A stretch of 64,000 nucleotides of DNA, from positions 74,439 to 138,438 of the forward strand of contig DKFM01000024.1 of NCBI GenBank assembly GCA_002452815.1, in the 5' to 3' direction. Position 1 is the stretch's first letter; each line of letters opens with the position of its first letter. This document shows, piece by piece, positions 1 to 8,650 of the stretch. The notes beneath the pieces are model-generated. The model searched no databases, was not told where the DNA came from, and saw only the letters and a list, made by a program, of their open reading frames with translations. Position numbers and translations under genes: made by a program. Source of the DNA: Rhodobacteraceae bacterium UBA6796 (GTDB lineage: Bacteria > Pseudomonadota > Alphaproteobacteria > Rhodobacterales > Rhodobacteraceae).

Positions 1-322
1 CGCCTTTCAGGGTCTTCGGGTCCATGCCCGCGCGTTCGATCTTGCGCAGCACGGCATGCATCTGCATCACGCCGTTGAAGATCGCCTCGGCCCCGCCTTC
101 GCGCATCTGCGCGATGACGTTCAGATCCATCCCCCCGGCGAAGTCCTTCTTGCCCGAGGTGATGACGACGCCTTTCACGGCCTCGTCTGCCAGTGCCTTG
201 TCGATCATTGAATCGAGCAACGCGAAGCCTTCCAGGCTCATCACGTTCATCGACTTGTTCGGAACGTCCCAGGTGATGATGGCGACGCCATCGGCGCCTA
301 CGGCATAGGTGAAATCGGTCAT
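1..322 (-). CDS. 3-hydroxyacyl-CoA dehydrogenase/enoyl-CoA hydratase, N-terminal part (FadB-like), partial
   Basis: Only the first ~107 codons are present; the gene runs off the left edge. Translation from the ATG at 322 starts MTDFTYAVGADGVAIITWD and contains a crotonase-type oxyanion stretch (SGKKDFAGGMDL), as in the hydratase domain of multifunctional FadB/FadJ proteins. Such proteins hydrate enoyl-CoA and oxidise 3-hydroxyacyl-CoA in the cytoplasmic beta-oxidation cycle. It lies 11 bp after the thiolase gene on the same strand, the usual FadA-FadB pairing. The NAD-binding dehydrogenase domain is outside the window, so a plain enoyl-CoA hydratase cannot be fully excluded. Confidence 0.85.
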   Translation of the reverse strand, partial: MTDFTYAVGADGVAIITWDVPNKSMNVMSLEGFALLDSMIDKALADEAVKGVVITSGKKDFAGGMDLNVIAQMREGGAEAIFNGVMQMHAVLRKIERAGMDPKTLKG

Positions 323-333
323 GTCGCCCTCCC

Positions 334-1545
<1,212 letters not shown>

Positions 1546-1554
1546 TGGTCCTCC

Positions 1555-2187
1555 TCAGGCCCGGTCCGACGGGTTGCCGGGCATCAAATCATAGGGGTGC
1601 TTCCAGCCGGGCAGCGCCGCGATGCGGTCGAGCCAACGGCTGATGGCGGGGAACTGGTTACGGTCGAACCCGAAAGGCTCGGGGTAATACAGGTAGCCGC
1701 AGCAGGCGATGTCGGCCAAGGTCGGGCCCGTGCCCACCATCCAGTCGCGGTCTTGCAGATGTGCGTCGAGCGTCTTCAGCGCGGCCTGCGCCCGGCCCGA
1801 CAACCATTTGATCGCCTCGGCGGGGCGTTTTTCTTCGGGCAGGAAATTCATCATGAAACGCAGCGCGCCGAATTGCGAACTGCCCTTGTGGTTGTCCCAG
1901 AACAGCCAGCGCATCACCTCGGCGCGGTCTTCGGGCGCGCCCATCAACTGCCCCGTCGCCTCGGCCACATGCAGCTGGATCACGCCCGATTGCGTCAGTT
2001 TCAGATCGCCCTCGACGAAAACCGGCGCTTCGCCCATTTCGTTCAGCGCCAGATAATCGGGGCTGCGGGTGGCGCCATTGAAGAAATCCACGAAGACCGG
2101 CTGCCAGTCATAGCCCGTCAGCGCCATCGTCAGCGCCGCCTTGTAGGCGTTGCCCGATTCCCCGAAACAGTAAAGCTGTGCGGTCAT
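1555..2187 (-). CDS. glutathione S-transferase family protein
   Basis: This 210-residue cytosolic GST has a thioredoxin-fold N-terminus (FGESGNAYKAALTMALTGYDW, then EAPVFVEG with the cis-Pro and TQSGVI for the glutathione gamma-Glu contact) and an all-helical C-terminal domain (ALKTLDAHLQDRDWMVG...TLADIACCGY). The family conjugates or reduces electrophiles with glutathione. It is the first gene of an apparent operon with the thiolase and FadB-like genes, so it may handle reactive acyl or enal intermediates; that role is inferred from position only. The substrate cannot be read from the sequence. Confidence 0.88.
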   Translation of the reverse strand: MTAQLYCFGESGNAYKAALTMALTGYDWQPVFVDFFNGATRSPDYLALNEMGEAPVFVEGDLKLTQSGVIQLHVAEATGQLMGAPEDRAEVMRWLFWDNHKGSSQFGALRFMMNFLPEEKRPAEAIKWLSGRAQAALKTLDAHLQDRDWMVGTGPTLADIACCGYLYYPEPFGFDRNQFPAISRWLDRIAALPGWKHPYDLMPGNPSDRA

Positions 2188-2526
2188 TGGATCCCTCCCA
2201 AGATCAGAGTCATATTGTCATGAATTGACGCGCGCGTAAGGGGCGCAGGGCCTTCGTTGCGCAACGTCACGACGGTGTGCCGCTGCGTCCATCGTGGGGA
2301 TTTGAGTATTTTTGCCAAGAAGAAGTTAGGGCGATACGAAGAATTAACCATGTGCTGCCAGGCTTGCCGGGCGGAACAGGCTGGAGAGCCGATGGCCGCC
2401 CAAGGAGAAGTCGCCCCGGCGGCGGAGTGAAGCTCTCATAATGGGTCCGCGTGGCCCCCGCTGCCGGGGCGCATCGGGCGTCTTCTTGGCAAAATACTCA
2501 GGCCCGCATGACCGACCGCGCGGCCC
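2188..2526. other. 339-bp gene-free interval
   Basis: No open frame here has family resemblance. The stretch carries two inverted copies of an AT-core motif (2303-2323 and 2481-2500) and a GC-rich CCCCGCTGCCGGGGCG palindrome before the right copy. The 5' flank of the GST operon, including its promoter, must lie at the left end, but I see no clear -35/-10 pair. Confidence 0.6.
2303..2500. repeat. inverted repeat with 20-bp arms around ~157 bp
   Basis: GAGTATTTTTGCCAAGAAGA at 2304-2323 is mirrored by TCTTCTTGGCAAAATACTC at 2481-2499; the arms match apart from one extra T in the left arm. The core resembles the (A)TATTT arms of the terminator-like palindromes at 16.7, 33.1, 36.9 and 62.0 kb, but here the arms are far apart. 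Confidence 0.7.
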
Positions 2527-2739
2527 TCAGGCCTTGCGCGCGTCCAGTTCCGCCTTGAACAGCCGTAGCCGCGCGGTCAGGTTTTCGTGGTGGGTGACCG
2601 AGTTGAAATGTTCGAACAGGAAGGTCAGCGCCTCGTCGGTGCTGATCCCGGCCTCGGTCGCGAAACGGTGCAATGTGCGATAGGCGTCGTTGGTCAGGGC
2701 CACCGGAAAGCGGCGGGTCAGGCGCAGGCGTTTGGGCAT
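2527..2739 (-). CDS. small conserved-looking protein, possibly ribbon-helix-helix-like
   Basis: This is a 70-residue basic protein with no named family that I recognise. It starts MPKRLRLTRRFPVALTNDAY, then predicted helices (RTLHRFATEAGISTDEALTFLF and a charged C-terminal helix). A beta-strand-like start followed by helix-turn-helix, plus the small size, recalls ribbon-helix-helix DNA-binding proteins, but this is only a shape argument. Its ATG overlaps the stop of the upstream GFA gene (TGATG), so the two are translationally coupled. A 90-codon alternative frame over the same bases looks like a shadow. Confidence 0.6.
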   Translation of the reverse strand: MPKRLRLTRRFPVALTNDAYRTLHRFATEAGISTDEALTFLFEHFNSVTHHENLTARLRLFKAELDARKA

Positions 2740-3185
2740 CAGTCTTCCCTGGATTGGTATGAGGTGACATGGGCGACCAGCGCGGCCTGGGTTTCGAACC
2801 GGGGCCGGTCGGTCATATGGTCAAGCCAGCCGAGGCGGGATTCCGCGCCGGTTTCGAACAATGGTTCGGGGCGGAAGTCGGGGGTGAAGCAGCCCGCCAT
2901 GATCTCGATCCCTTCGGCGTCGCGGTAATAGAGCGGTGTGCCGCAGGTCGGACAGAACCCGCGCCAGGCCAGGTTCGAACTGGCCCATTCGCGGGCGGTA
3001 CCATGCCAGGTCACGCGATCCGCGGGCACCTGAAACAGCGGTGCGAAGGCGTTGCCGGTGGCGCGTTGGCACATCCGGCAATGGCAGATCCCGTAATCGG
3101 CGGGGCCTGCAGAGATGGTGAACCGCACGGCGCCGCACTGGCATCCGCCACGGGCCTGCGGGTAATCGCGTTCAAAGCGGCGCAT
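2739..3185 (-). CDS. GFA/CENP-V family zinc protein
   Basis: This 148-residue protein has the GFA-family zinc ligands: CQCGAVRF near residue 16, CHCRMCQRATG at about 35-45 and CPTCGTPLYYRD near 79. Members include Gfa, once linked to S-hydroxymethyl-glutathione formation, although most paralogues have no proven reaction. It is cytoplasmic, with no signal peptide. It overlaps the next small gene by one base, and the two form a short unit between the GST operon and the OxyR-like gene. A role in glutathione-adduct chemistry fits the neighbourhood but is inferred. Confidence 0.88.
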   Translation of the reverse strand: MRRFERDYPQARGGCQCGAVRFTISAGPADYGICHCRMCQRATGNAFAPLFQVPADRVTWHGTAREWASSNLAWRGFCPTCGTPLYYRDAEGIEIMAGCFTPDFRPEPLFETGAESRLGWLDHMTDRPRFETQAALVAHVTSYQSRED

Positions 3186-3278
3186 CGGAGCCTCCGGTTT
3201 TCAGGCAGGTTAGGGCGCGGCGCGGGGTTGCACCAGAGGAAAGGGATCTGCCTGCCGTCATCCGTATCGGCGGGGGGC

Positions 3279-4196
3279 TCAGGCCGGATCGGCAAGGGGG
3301 CCGTTCTCCGCCAGGGCCGCCCGTTGCCGGCGTTGCAACAGGGCGCCGAGCTTTCGAAACACCTCTGCGCGCGCGGAGCCGGGGCGCCAGGCTAGGACCA
3401 CGCGACGGGGGCAGGCATCGGGGAGGGGGGTCAGGCGCACCTGCTCTGCCCCGGCCACCCCGGCGGTCACCGCGAGGTCGGGCAGGAGCGTGACGCCCAG
3501 CCCTTCCGAGACCATGGCGATCAGGGTGGTCAGGCTGGTTGCGGCGAAACTGTCTTCGGCGGTCACGATGCGCCCCGGATAGGCCTCGAGTGCGTGGCGC
3601 TGCAGGCAGTGGCCTTTTTCCAGCAGCATGAGCTGCCCGCTCTGGGTCAGCGCGTCGGGCCCTTGCGGGGCGGGCCAGTGCGCGGGGGAGGCCAGATGAT
3701 AGCCATCTTCGAACAAAGGCAGGATTTCCAGCGCGCCGGTCTCGAAGGGCAGGGCGATCAGGATCAGGTCGAGCCGCCCCGCATTGAGGCCCTCGATCAG
3801 GCTCTCGGTCATTTCCTCGCGCAGGTAGACGCGCAGATCCGGGAAGGCGCGGCGGATTGCGGGCAGTGCGCGCGGCAGCAGGTAAGGCCCGATGGTGGGG
3901 ATCGAGCCGAGCTTCAGATCACCCTCGAACGGGTTGCGATGGGTCTGCGCCAGCGTTTCGATTTCGGCGGCATCCAGCAACAGGCGCCGGGCGCGGGCGG
4001 TGATCTCTGTGCCGACGGGGGTCAGCATGACGCTGCGCCGGGTCCGTTCGATCAACTGCACGCCAAGACGGTCTTCCAGTTCCTTGATCCCGGCGCTGAG
4101 GGTCGGCTGGGTGACAAAGCAAAGGTCCGCGGCGCGCGAGAAATTCAGCGTCTCTGCGACGGCGGTCAGGAAACGCAGCTGGCGGAGCGTTACCAT
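3279..4196 (-). CDS. oxyR: LysR-family peroxide regulator, OxyR-like
   Basis: This 305-residue LysR protein has an N-terminal winged HTH (residues 1-60, NFSRAADLCFVTQPTLSAGIKELE) and a C-terminal sensor domain. The OxyR redox segment is recognisable as LLEKGHCLQRHALEAYPG, with Cys197 aligned to E. coli Cys199. The position of the resolving Cys208 is Tyr206, and I see no replacement cysteine nearby, so the classical intramolecular disulfide cannot form here. The gene is divergent from a peroxiredoxin gene, typical for OxyR. The intergenic region holds an ATAG-N7-CTAT half-site. It may sense by Cys197 sulfenylation or mixed disulfide; that is inferred. Confidence 0.88.
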   Translation of the reverse strand: MVTLRQLRFLTAVAETLNFSRAADLCFVTQPTLSAGIKELEDRLGVQLIERTRRSVMLTPVGTEITARARRLLLDAAEIETLAQTHRNPFEGDLKLGSIPTIGPYLLPRALPAIRRAFPDLRVYLREEMTESLIEGLNAGRLDLILIALPFETGALEILPLFEDGYHLASPAHWPAPQGPDALTQSGQLMLLEKGHCLQRHALEAYPGRIVTAEDSFAATSLTTLIAMVSEGLGVTLLPDLAVTAGVAGAEQVRLTPLPDACPRRVVLAWRPGSARAEVFRKLGALLQRRQRAALAENGPLADPA

Positions 4197-4198
4197 TG

Positions 4199-4247
4199 AT
4201 AGATTCCTTCTATAATTTTGAACGTTATATTCAATTTCAACTATAAA
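4199..4247. promoter_or_regulatory. OxyR-type half-site and promoter of the peroxiredoxin gene
   Basis: ATAG-N7-CTAT at 4199-4213 is a perfect OxyR dyad half-operator; the second expected pair (near 4221-4235) is degenerate. For the rightward gene, TTGAAC (4218-4223) and TATAAA (4242-4247) with an 18-bp spacer make a good sigma-70 promoter. The dyad overlaps the start region of the oxyR-like gene, which would allow autoregulation. Confidence 0.65.
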
Positions 4248-4300
4248 TATCCAGTCGCTATCTGTGGGTCATCGAAACACTGACACAAAGGACCGCAGAA

Positions 4301-4945
4301 ATGACCGAAGAGATCCAAGCCGTCGGGCCCCGTCTGAACGAAGCAGCCCCGGCCTTCGACGCCCCCACCACCCATGGTCGCAAGACGCTGGAAGATTACC
4401 GCGGCAAGTGGCTGATCCTGTTTTCCCACCCGGCGGATTTCACGCCGGTCTGCACCACCGAATTCATCGCCTTCGCCAAGCGCCAGGATGACTTTGCCGC
4501 CCGCGATACCGAGCTTCTGGGTCTGTCCATCGACAGCCATTACAGCCACATCGCCTGGGTTCTGAACATCAAGGAGAAGTTCGGCGTTGATGTGCGCTTC
4601 CCGATCATCGCCGATCTGAACATGGCGGTGGCCAATGCCTATGGCATGATCCAGCCGGGGGCCTCGGATACGGCGGCGGTGCGTGCGACCTTCATCATCG
4701 ACCCCGAGGGCAAGCTGCGGGCGATGGTCTATTACCCGATGGTTGCGGGGCGTTCGGTCGATGAAATCTATCGCCTGCTGGTGGCGCTGCAGGTGGCGGA
4801 TGCGAACAAATGCGCGATGCCCGAGAACTGGAAACCCGGCGACGAGGTGATCGTGCCCACCCCCGCCACGCCCGAGGCCGCGCTGGCCCGCGCGGGCGAA
4901 GGCTACAACACGGTCGACTGGTATTTCTCGACCCGCGCTCTGTGA
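4301..4945 (+). CDS. peroxiredoxin, 1-Cys (Prx6) type
   Basis: This 214-residue thiol peroxidase reduces H2O2 and organic peroxides in the cytoplasm. The peroxidatic Cys51 lies in the catalytic motif HPADFTPVCTTEF. The Prx6-type long C-terminal arm follows (NKCAMPENWKPGDEVIVP, residues ~169-186). There is no canonical resolving-cysteine motif; Cys171 in the arm may or may not help. An AAAGGA Shine-Dalgarno precedes the ATG by about 10 bases. It is divergent from the OxyR-like gene and followed by dps and an MBL-fold gene, so it is probably the first gene of a peroxide-inducible group. Confidence 0.93.
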   Translation: MTEEIQAVGPRLNEAAPAFDAPTTHGRKTLEDYRGKWLILFSHPADFTPVCTTEFIAFAKRQDDFAARDTELLGLSIDSHYSHIAWVLNIKEKFGVDVRFPIIADLNMAVANAYGMIQPGASDTAAVRATFIIDPEGKLRAMVYYPMVAGRSVDEIYRLLVALQVADANKCAMPENWKPGDEVIVPTPATPEAALARAGEGYNTVDWYFSTRAL

Positions 4946-5002
4946 TCTGACCGGGCGGGCCGCACAAGGCCCGCCCCGATCCCCCGAACAGGAGACAGTC
5001 CC

Positions 5003-5446
5003 ATGACCCCCACGACCCACGCCAATATCGCCGCCCTGAATGCCGTGCTCGGGCAGACTTTCCGCCTTTATGTGCAGACGCACGGTTACCACTGGAATGT
5101 CGAAGGGCCGAATTTCCGTCAGCTGCACGCGCTGTTCGAAGATCAGTATCAGAACCTGTGGGCCGCGCTGGACGAGATCGCCGAGCGCATCCGCATTGAG
5201 GGGGCTTATGCCCCCGGCAGTGTCGCCGCGCTGATGGCGCAGGCCGGAGATGAGGAGACACCGGCCCAATCTGCGGGGGACATGGTGTCGAAACTCGTCG
5301 TCGGGCACGAGGCGATCTGTGCGACCCTGCGCGATGCCATCGCCACAGCGGGCGAAGCCGGCGACGAGGTCTCTGCCGGTATGCTGACCGATCGGCTGGA
5401 ATGGCACGAAAAGGAACTCTGGATGATGAAGGCCAGCATGCGCTGA
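5003..5446 (+). CDS. dps: Dps-family ferritin-like protein
   Basis: This 147-residue four-helix protein has the inter-subunit ferroxidase pattern of Dps: the helix with THGYHWNVEGPNFRQLH, then FEDQYQNLWAALDEIAERI carrying the Glu/Asp ligands. Dps dodecamers oxidise Fe(II) with H2O2, store iron and so block Fenton damage; many also coat DNA, though the lysine-rich N-terminal tail of E. coli Dps is absent here. The gene lies 57 bp after the peroxiredoxin gene, in an arrangement typical of OxyR regulons. A GGAGA Shine-Dalgarno precedes the ATG. Confidence 0.92.
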   Translation: MTPTTHANIAALNAVLGQTFRLYVQTHGYHWNVEGPNFRQLHALFEDQYQNLWAALDEIAERIRIEGAYAPGSVAALMAQAGDEETPAQSAGDMVSKLVVGHEAICATLRDAIATAGEAGDEVSAGMLTDRLEWHEKELWMMKASMR

Positions 5447-5506
5447 CCCTGCGGCCGGGGACGACCGGACCGCCGATGCACAGAAGAACGAAAACGGAGC
5501 ACAGAG

Positions 5507-6376
5507 ATGACCAATCCCATTGTCAAAGGTTTCTGGGACCAACCGACCGGCAGCTGGCAATATGTCTTTCATGACCCGGACACGATGAAGGGCGCGATCG
5601 TCGATCCGGTGCTCGATTTCGACCCGCTGGCCGGGGCCACTGCCACCACGAATGCCGCACGTCTGCTGGACTATGTGCGCGAAACCGGGATCGAACTGGT
5701 CTGGATTCTGGATACCCACCCCCATGCCGATCATTTCTCGGCGGCGCAGTGGCTCAAGGCGCAGACCGGCGTGCCCACGGCGATCGGCGAAAAGGTGACC
5801 GAGGTGCAGAAGCTGTGGAAGGACATCTACAACCTGCCCGCGGATTTCCCGACCGATGGCCGCCAGTGGGACCGCCTGTTCGCCGATGGCGACCGGTTCA
5901 TGGTGGGCAACGTGCCGGTGCGGGTGATGTTTTCGCCGGGGCATACGCTGGCCTCGGTCAGCTATGTCGCGGGCGATGCGGCCTTTGTGCATGATACGCT
6001 GATGATGCCCGACAGCGGCACCTCGCGCGCCGATTTCCCGGGCGGCAGTTCCGCCGCGCTTTATGACAGCATTTCGGCGATCCTTGCGCTGCCGCCGCAG
6101 ACGCGGGTTTTCGTGGGCCATGATTATGCGCCGGGCCGGGCCGCGCAATGCGAGGCGACGGTGGCCGATCATCTCGCCCGCAATATCCACTGGCAGAACG
6201 CCCCGGACGCGGCCGCATATCGCGCCCTGCGCGATGCGCGCGACGCCACCCTGCCGCTGCCCAGGCTGATGCTGGCGGCATTGCAGGTGAATATCCGCGG
6301 CGGCCGGCTGCCCGAAGCCGAGGGCAATGGCCGGTCCTATCTGAAACTGCCGCTCAACGCGTTTCAAACCCGCTGA
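5507..6376 (+). CDS. MBL-fold metallohydrolase, persulfide dioxygenase/Blh-like
   Basis: This 289-residue metallo-beta-lactamase-fold protein has the metal motif THPHADHFSAAQ (HxHxDH), a downstream ligand His in FSPGHTLASVSY, an Asp in the VHDTLMMPDSGTSRADFPGG segment and the last His in VFVGHDYAPG. The DSGTSRADFPGG stretch is characteristic of the ETHE1/Blh branch, which oxidises glutathione persulfide to sulfite. Placement after a peroxiredoxin and dps suggests a joint response to peroxide and reactive sulfur species (inferred). A glyoxalase-II-like activity is the main alternative. Confidence 0.85.
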   Translation: MTNPIVKGFWDQPTGSWQYVFHDPDTMKGAIVDPVLDFDPLAGATATTNAARLLDYVRETGIELVWILDTHPHADHFSAAQWLKAQTGVPTAIGEKVTEVQKLWKDIYNLPADFPTDGRQWDRLFADGDRFMVGNVPVRVMFSPGHTLASVSYVAGDAAFVHDTLMMPDSGTSRADFPGGSSAALYDSISAILALPPQTRVFVGHDYAPGRAAQCEATVADHLARNIHWQNAPDAAAYRALRDARDATLPLPRLMLAALQVNIRGGRLPEAEGNGRSYLKLPLNAFQTR

Positions 6377-6389
6377 CCGCTTGGGCGCC

Positions 6390-7157
6390 TCAGCGGCGGT
6401 GGCGCCACTCGGAGGGCGTCATCCCGCTTTGGCGGCGGAAGGCCGCAACGAAGGCCGAGGGGGAGGAATAGCCCAGCGATGCGGCCAGGTCGGTGCTGGA
6501 GCGGCCAAGCTGGAGCCCCTCCAGCGCCAGAACGAAGCGCATCCGGTCGCGCCACGCGCGCCAGCTCATGCCGGTTTCGTTCTGGAACAGGCGGCTGAGG
6601 GTGCGTTCGCTGCTGCCCACATCGGCCGCAAGCCGCGCCAGATTGCCCGCGTCACGGGGACGGTTCAGTAGGTGGGACATGGCGCGGGCAAGGCGTGGAT
6701 CGCCGCTGCCCGGCAGATGCAGGTCGGGCCGCTCGAGGCGCGCGATCTCGTCCAGTGCGACCCAGCCGAGGCGGCGGCGTTCCGCGGCGGGCAGGGGGGC
6801 AGAGGGCATCAGCCGCCGCCCGATCCCACGTATCAGGGGCGTTGCGCGCAGCACGGTTGGGTGGCCGGGCAGGCCCAGCCGGGGGCAGAACCGCGGGTGC
6901 AGCAGGAAGATCTGGAATTCGATCCGATGGGCCAGCGTGACGTGCGGCGCGGTGCCGGGGGGCAGCCAGATCCCGAACCTGTCGGGAATGAACCAGCGGT
7001 CCGCGCCGGTTTCTACCCGCATCAGCCCGTCGAAACAGAACATGACCTGGGCCCGGTCGTCACCACGGGCGGCCCAGCGGGCGCCCCTGTCCAGATGCCC
7101 GGACCACGCCGTGACCGGCTGGCCGTCATTTGGCGGAAATTCGACATCTTTTGTCAT
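6390..7157 (-). CDS. AraC-family transcriptional regulator with cupin-like N-terminus
   Basis: This 255-residue regulator has an N-terminal AraC-type beta-barrel (residues ~15-95, DRWFIPDRFGIWLPPGTAPHV) and a C-terminal double HTH (residues ~160-255: NLARLAADVGSSERTLSRLF and SSTDLAASLGYSSPSAFVAAF). The end, GMTPSEWRHRR, is the standard AraC terminus. It is transcribed away from the SLC13-type permease gene across a 67-bp gap that holds a TGTCAT-N3-ATGACA dyad. It is therefore the likely regulator of that transporter. The ligand is unknown. Confidence 0.9.
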   Translation of the reverse strand: MTKDVEFPPNDGQPVTAWSGHLDRGARWAARGDDRAQVMFCFDGLMRVETGADRWFIPDRFGIWLPPGTAPHVTLAHRIEFQIFLLHPRFCPRLGLPGHPTVLRATPLIRGIGRRLMPSAPLPAAERRRLGWVALDEIARLERPDLHLPGSGDPRLARAMSHLLNRPRDAGNLARLAADVGSSERTLSRLFQNETGMSWRAWRDRMRFVLALEGLQLGRSSTDLAASLGYSSPSAFVAAFRRQSGMTPSEWRHRR

Positions 7158-7159
7158 GT

Positions 7160-7174
7160 TGTCATTCTATGACA
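7160..7174. promoter_or_regulatory. TGTCAT-N3-ATGACA dyad between the araC-type and permease genes
   Basis: This is a perfect 6-bp inverted repeat with a 3-bp spacer, starting 3 bp upstream of the AraC-type start codon. It could be an operator. AraC proteins usually prefer direct repeats, so an alternative is a chance palindrome. Confidence 0.45.
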
Positions 7175-7224
7175 TCCCTGCCCGAAGGGATAGTCCGGGG
7201 CCGGACCGGAGTGAAAGGAAAACC

Positions 7225-8598
7225 ATGACCCGCCTGCGAGAGATCATCTTTGCCCTGGCGCTGATGCTGGCCGCCTGGGCCGCCGTGGCGCAGCCTGCCG
7301 CAATGACCGCGGATCAGGCGCTGACTTTCGGCATCATGCTGATTACCCTGTCGCTGTGGGGCACCGGGCTGGTGCCGGGTTACGTCGCCTCGACCTTCCT
7401 GTTTGCGGCGCTGATCCTGACCGGGCTGGCGCCACCGCAACAGGTCTTTGCCAGTTTCGCATCCTCTGCGATCTGGTTGGTGGTTGCGGGATTCGTGATC
7501 GGGGCGGCGATCACCCATTCCGGGCTGGGGGCCCGACTGGGCGCGCTGGCGCGGCCGCATCTGTCGAGAAGCTATGCCGCGCTGATCGGCGGGCTGATGC
7601 TGCTGGGCATGGCGCTTGGCTTCGTGATGCCGTCATCGCTGGGCCGTGCGGCGGTGCTGGTGCCGGTGGGCATGGCGCTGGCCGATGCGCTGGGTCTGGC
7701 GAAGGGCTCGCCGGGGCGAACGGGTGTGGCGGTCATCATCGCGATCGGCACCAACATGCCCAGTTTCGCGATCCTGCCGTCGAACATTCCCAACGTCATC
7801 CTGTCGGGCGTGGCCGAGCAATCGCTGGGCGCGCATTTCAGCTATGCCGATTATCTGCTGCTGCATTATCCGGTGCTCGGGCTGCTGAAATCGGCGGTCA
7901 TCGTGGCACTGGTGCTGGCGTTCTTTCCCGGACATGTGGCCGCAGGGGGTATGGCCCCGGTCACGGTGCCCGGCTCGGCACGGCGTCAGCTGATGCTGCT
8001 GGCGGTGCTGCTGGGGGTTCTGGCATTGTGGTCGACCGACCGGGTGCATGGCATCAATGCCGCCTGGATCGGTCTGGGCGCGTCGCTGCTGCTGATGGTG
8101 CCGCAACTCGGCTTCGTGCCGCCGCCGGTGTTCCGCTCGGCTGTGGATTTCTCGATGCTGCTGTTCGTGGCAGGGGCGCTGACCCTTGGCGCCGTGGCCA
8201 ATGCCAGCGGTCTGGGCGCGATCATTGCGGGCAAGCTGTTCGCCGCATTGCCGTTCGCGCCGGGGCGGGATTTCGTGAACTTCATCTCGCTTTCGCTTCT
8301 GGGAACCTCCACCTCGGTCTTCACGACGATGGCCGGTGTTCCCGCGGTTCTGACGCCCCTCGCGCCCGAGCTTTCGCAGGCCACGGGCTTTTCGCTCAAC
8401 GCGGTGTTGATGACGCAGGTGATTGGCTTCTCGACCGTGGTCTTTCCCTATCAGGTCGGGCCGCTGATCGTTGCGATGGGGCTGGCCGGGGAAAGCACGC
8501 GGCCGCTGCTGAAGGTCACGCTGGCGCTGTTCGCGATCACCGTGCTGGTTCTGCTGCCGCTGGATTTCCTGTGGTGGCGTGTGCTGGGGGTGATCTGA
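7225..8598 (+). CDS. SLC13/DASS-type inner-membrane permease
   Basis: This 457-residue protein has about 12 hydrophobic segments and belongs to the divalent-anion:sodium symporter-like permeases. Typical marks are the repeated substrate loops NMPSFAILPSNIPNVIL in the first half and SLLGTSTSVFTTMAGVPAVLTPLAP in the second. The start at 7225 follows a GAAAGGAA Shine-Dalgarno; the frame stays open upstream, but that part is antisense to the araC-type gene. Substrates of the family are dicarboxylates, sulfate or similar anions, not decided here. It is divergent from, and probably controlled by, the AraC-type regulator. Confidence 0.85.
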   Translation: MTRLREIIFALALMLAAWAAVAQPAAMTADQALTFGIMLITLSLWGTGLVPGYVASTFLFAALILTGLAPPQQVFASFASSAIWLVVAGFVIGAAITHSGLGARLGALARPHLSRSYAALIGGLMLLGMALGFVMPSSLGRAAVLVPVGMALADALGLAKGSPGRTGVAVIIAIGTNMPSFAILPSNIPNVILSGVAEQSLGAHFSYADYLLLHYPVLGLLKSAVIVALVLAFFPGHVAAGGMAPVTVPGSARRQLMLLAVLLGVLALWSTDRVHGINAAWIGLGASLLLMVPQLGFVPPPVFRSAVDFSMLLFVAGALTLGAVANASGLGAIIAGKLFAALPFAPGRDFVNFISLSLLGTSTSVFTTMAGVPAVLTPLAPELSQATGFSLNAVLMTQVIGFSTVVFPYQVGPLIVAMGLAGESTRPLLKVTLALFAITVLVLLPLDFLWWRVLGVI

Positions 8599-8616
8599 GC
8601 CGGGCGCCGAAATCGC

Positions 8617-8644
8617 GCGGGCCCGGGATGCGCCCCGGGCCCGC
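8617..8644. terminator. bidirectional hairpin between convergent genes
   Basis: A perfect 11-bp GC stem (GCGGGCCCGGG / CCCGGGCCCGC, loop 8628-8633) lies between the permease (plus) and gbcB (minus) stop codons. There is no strong U-tract, so termination may need Rho or work through the stem alone. Confidence 0.6.
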
Positions 8645-8650
8645 ATGTCG

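Noticed and set aside
6493..7224. N-terminal extension of the SLC13-type permease
   Set aside because: The extension is antisense to the araC-type gene and a good Shine-Dalgarno precedes the internal ATG at 7225.
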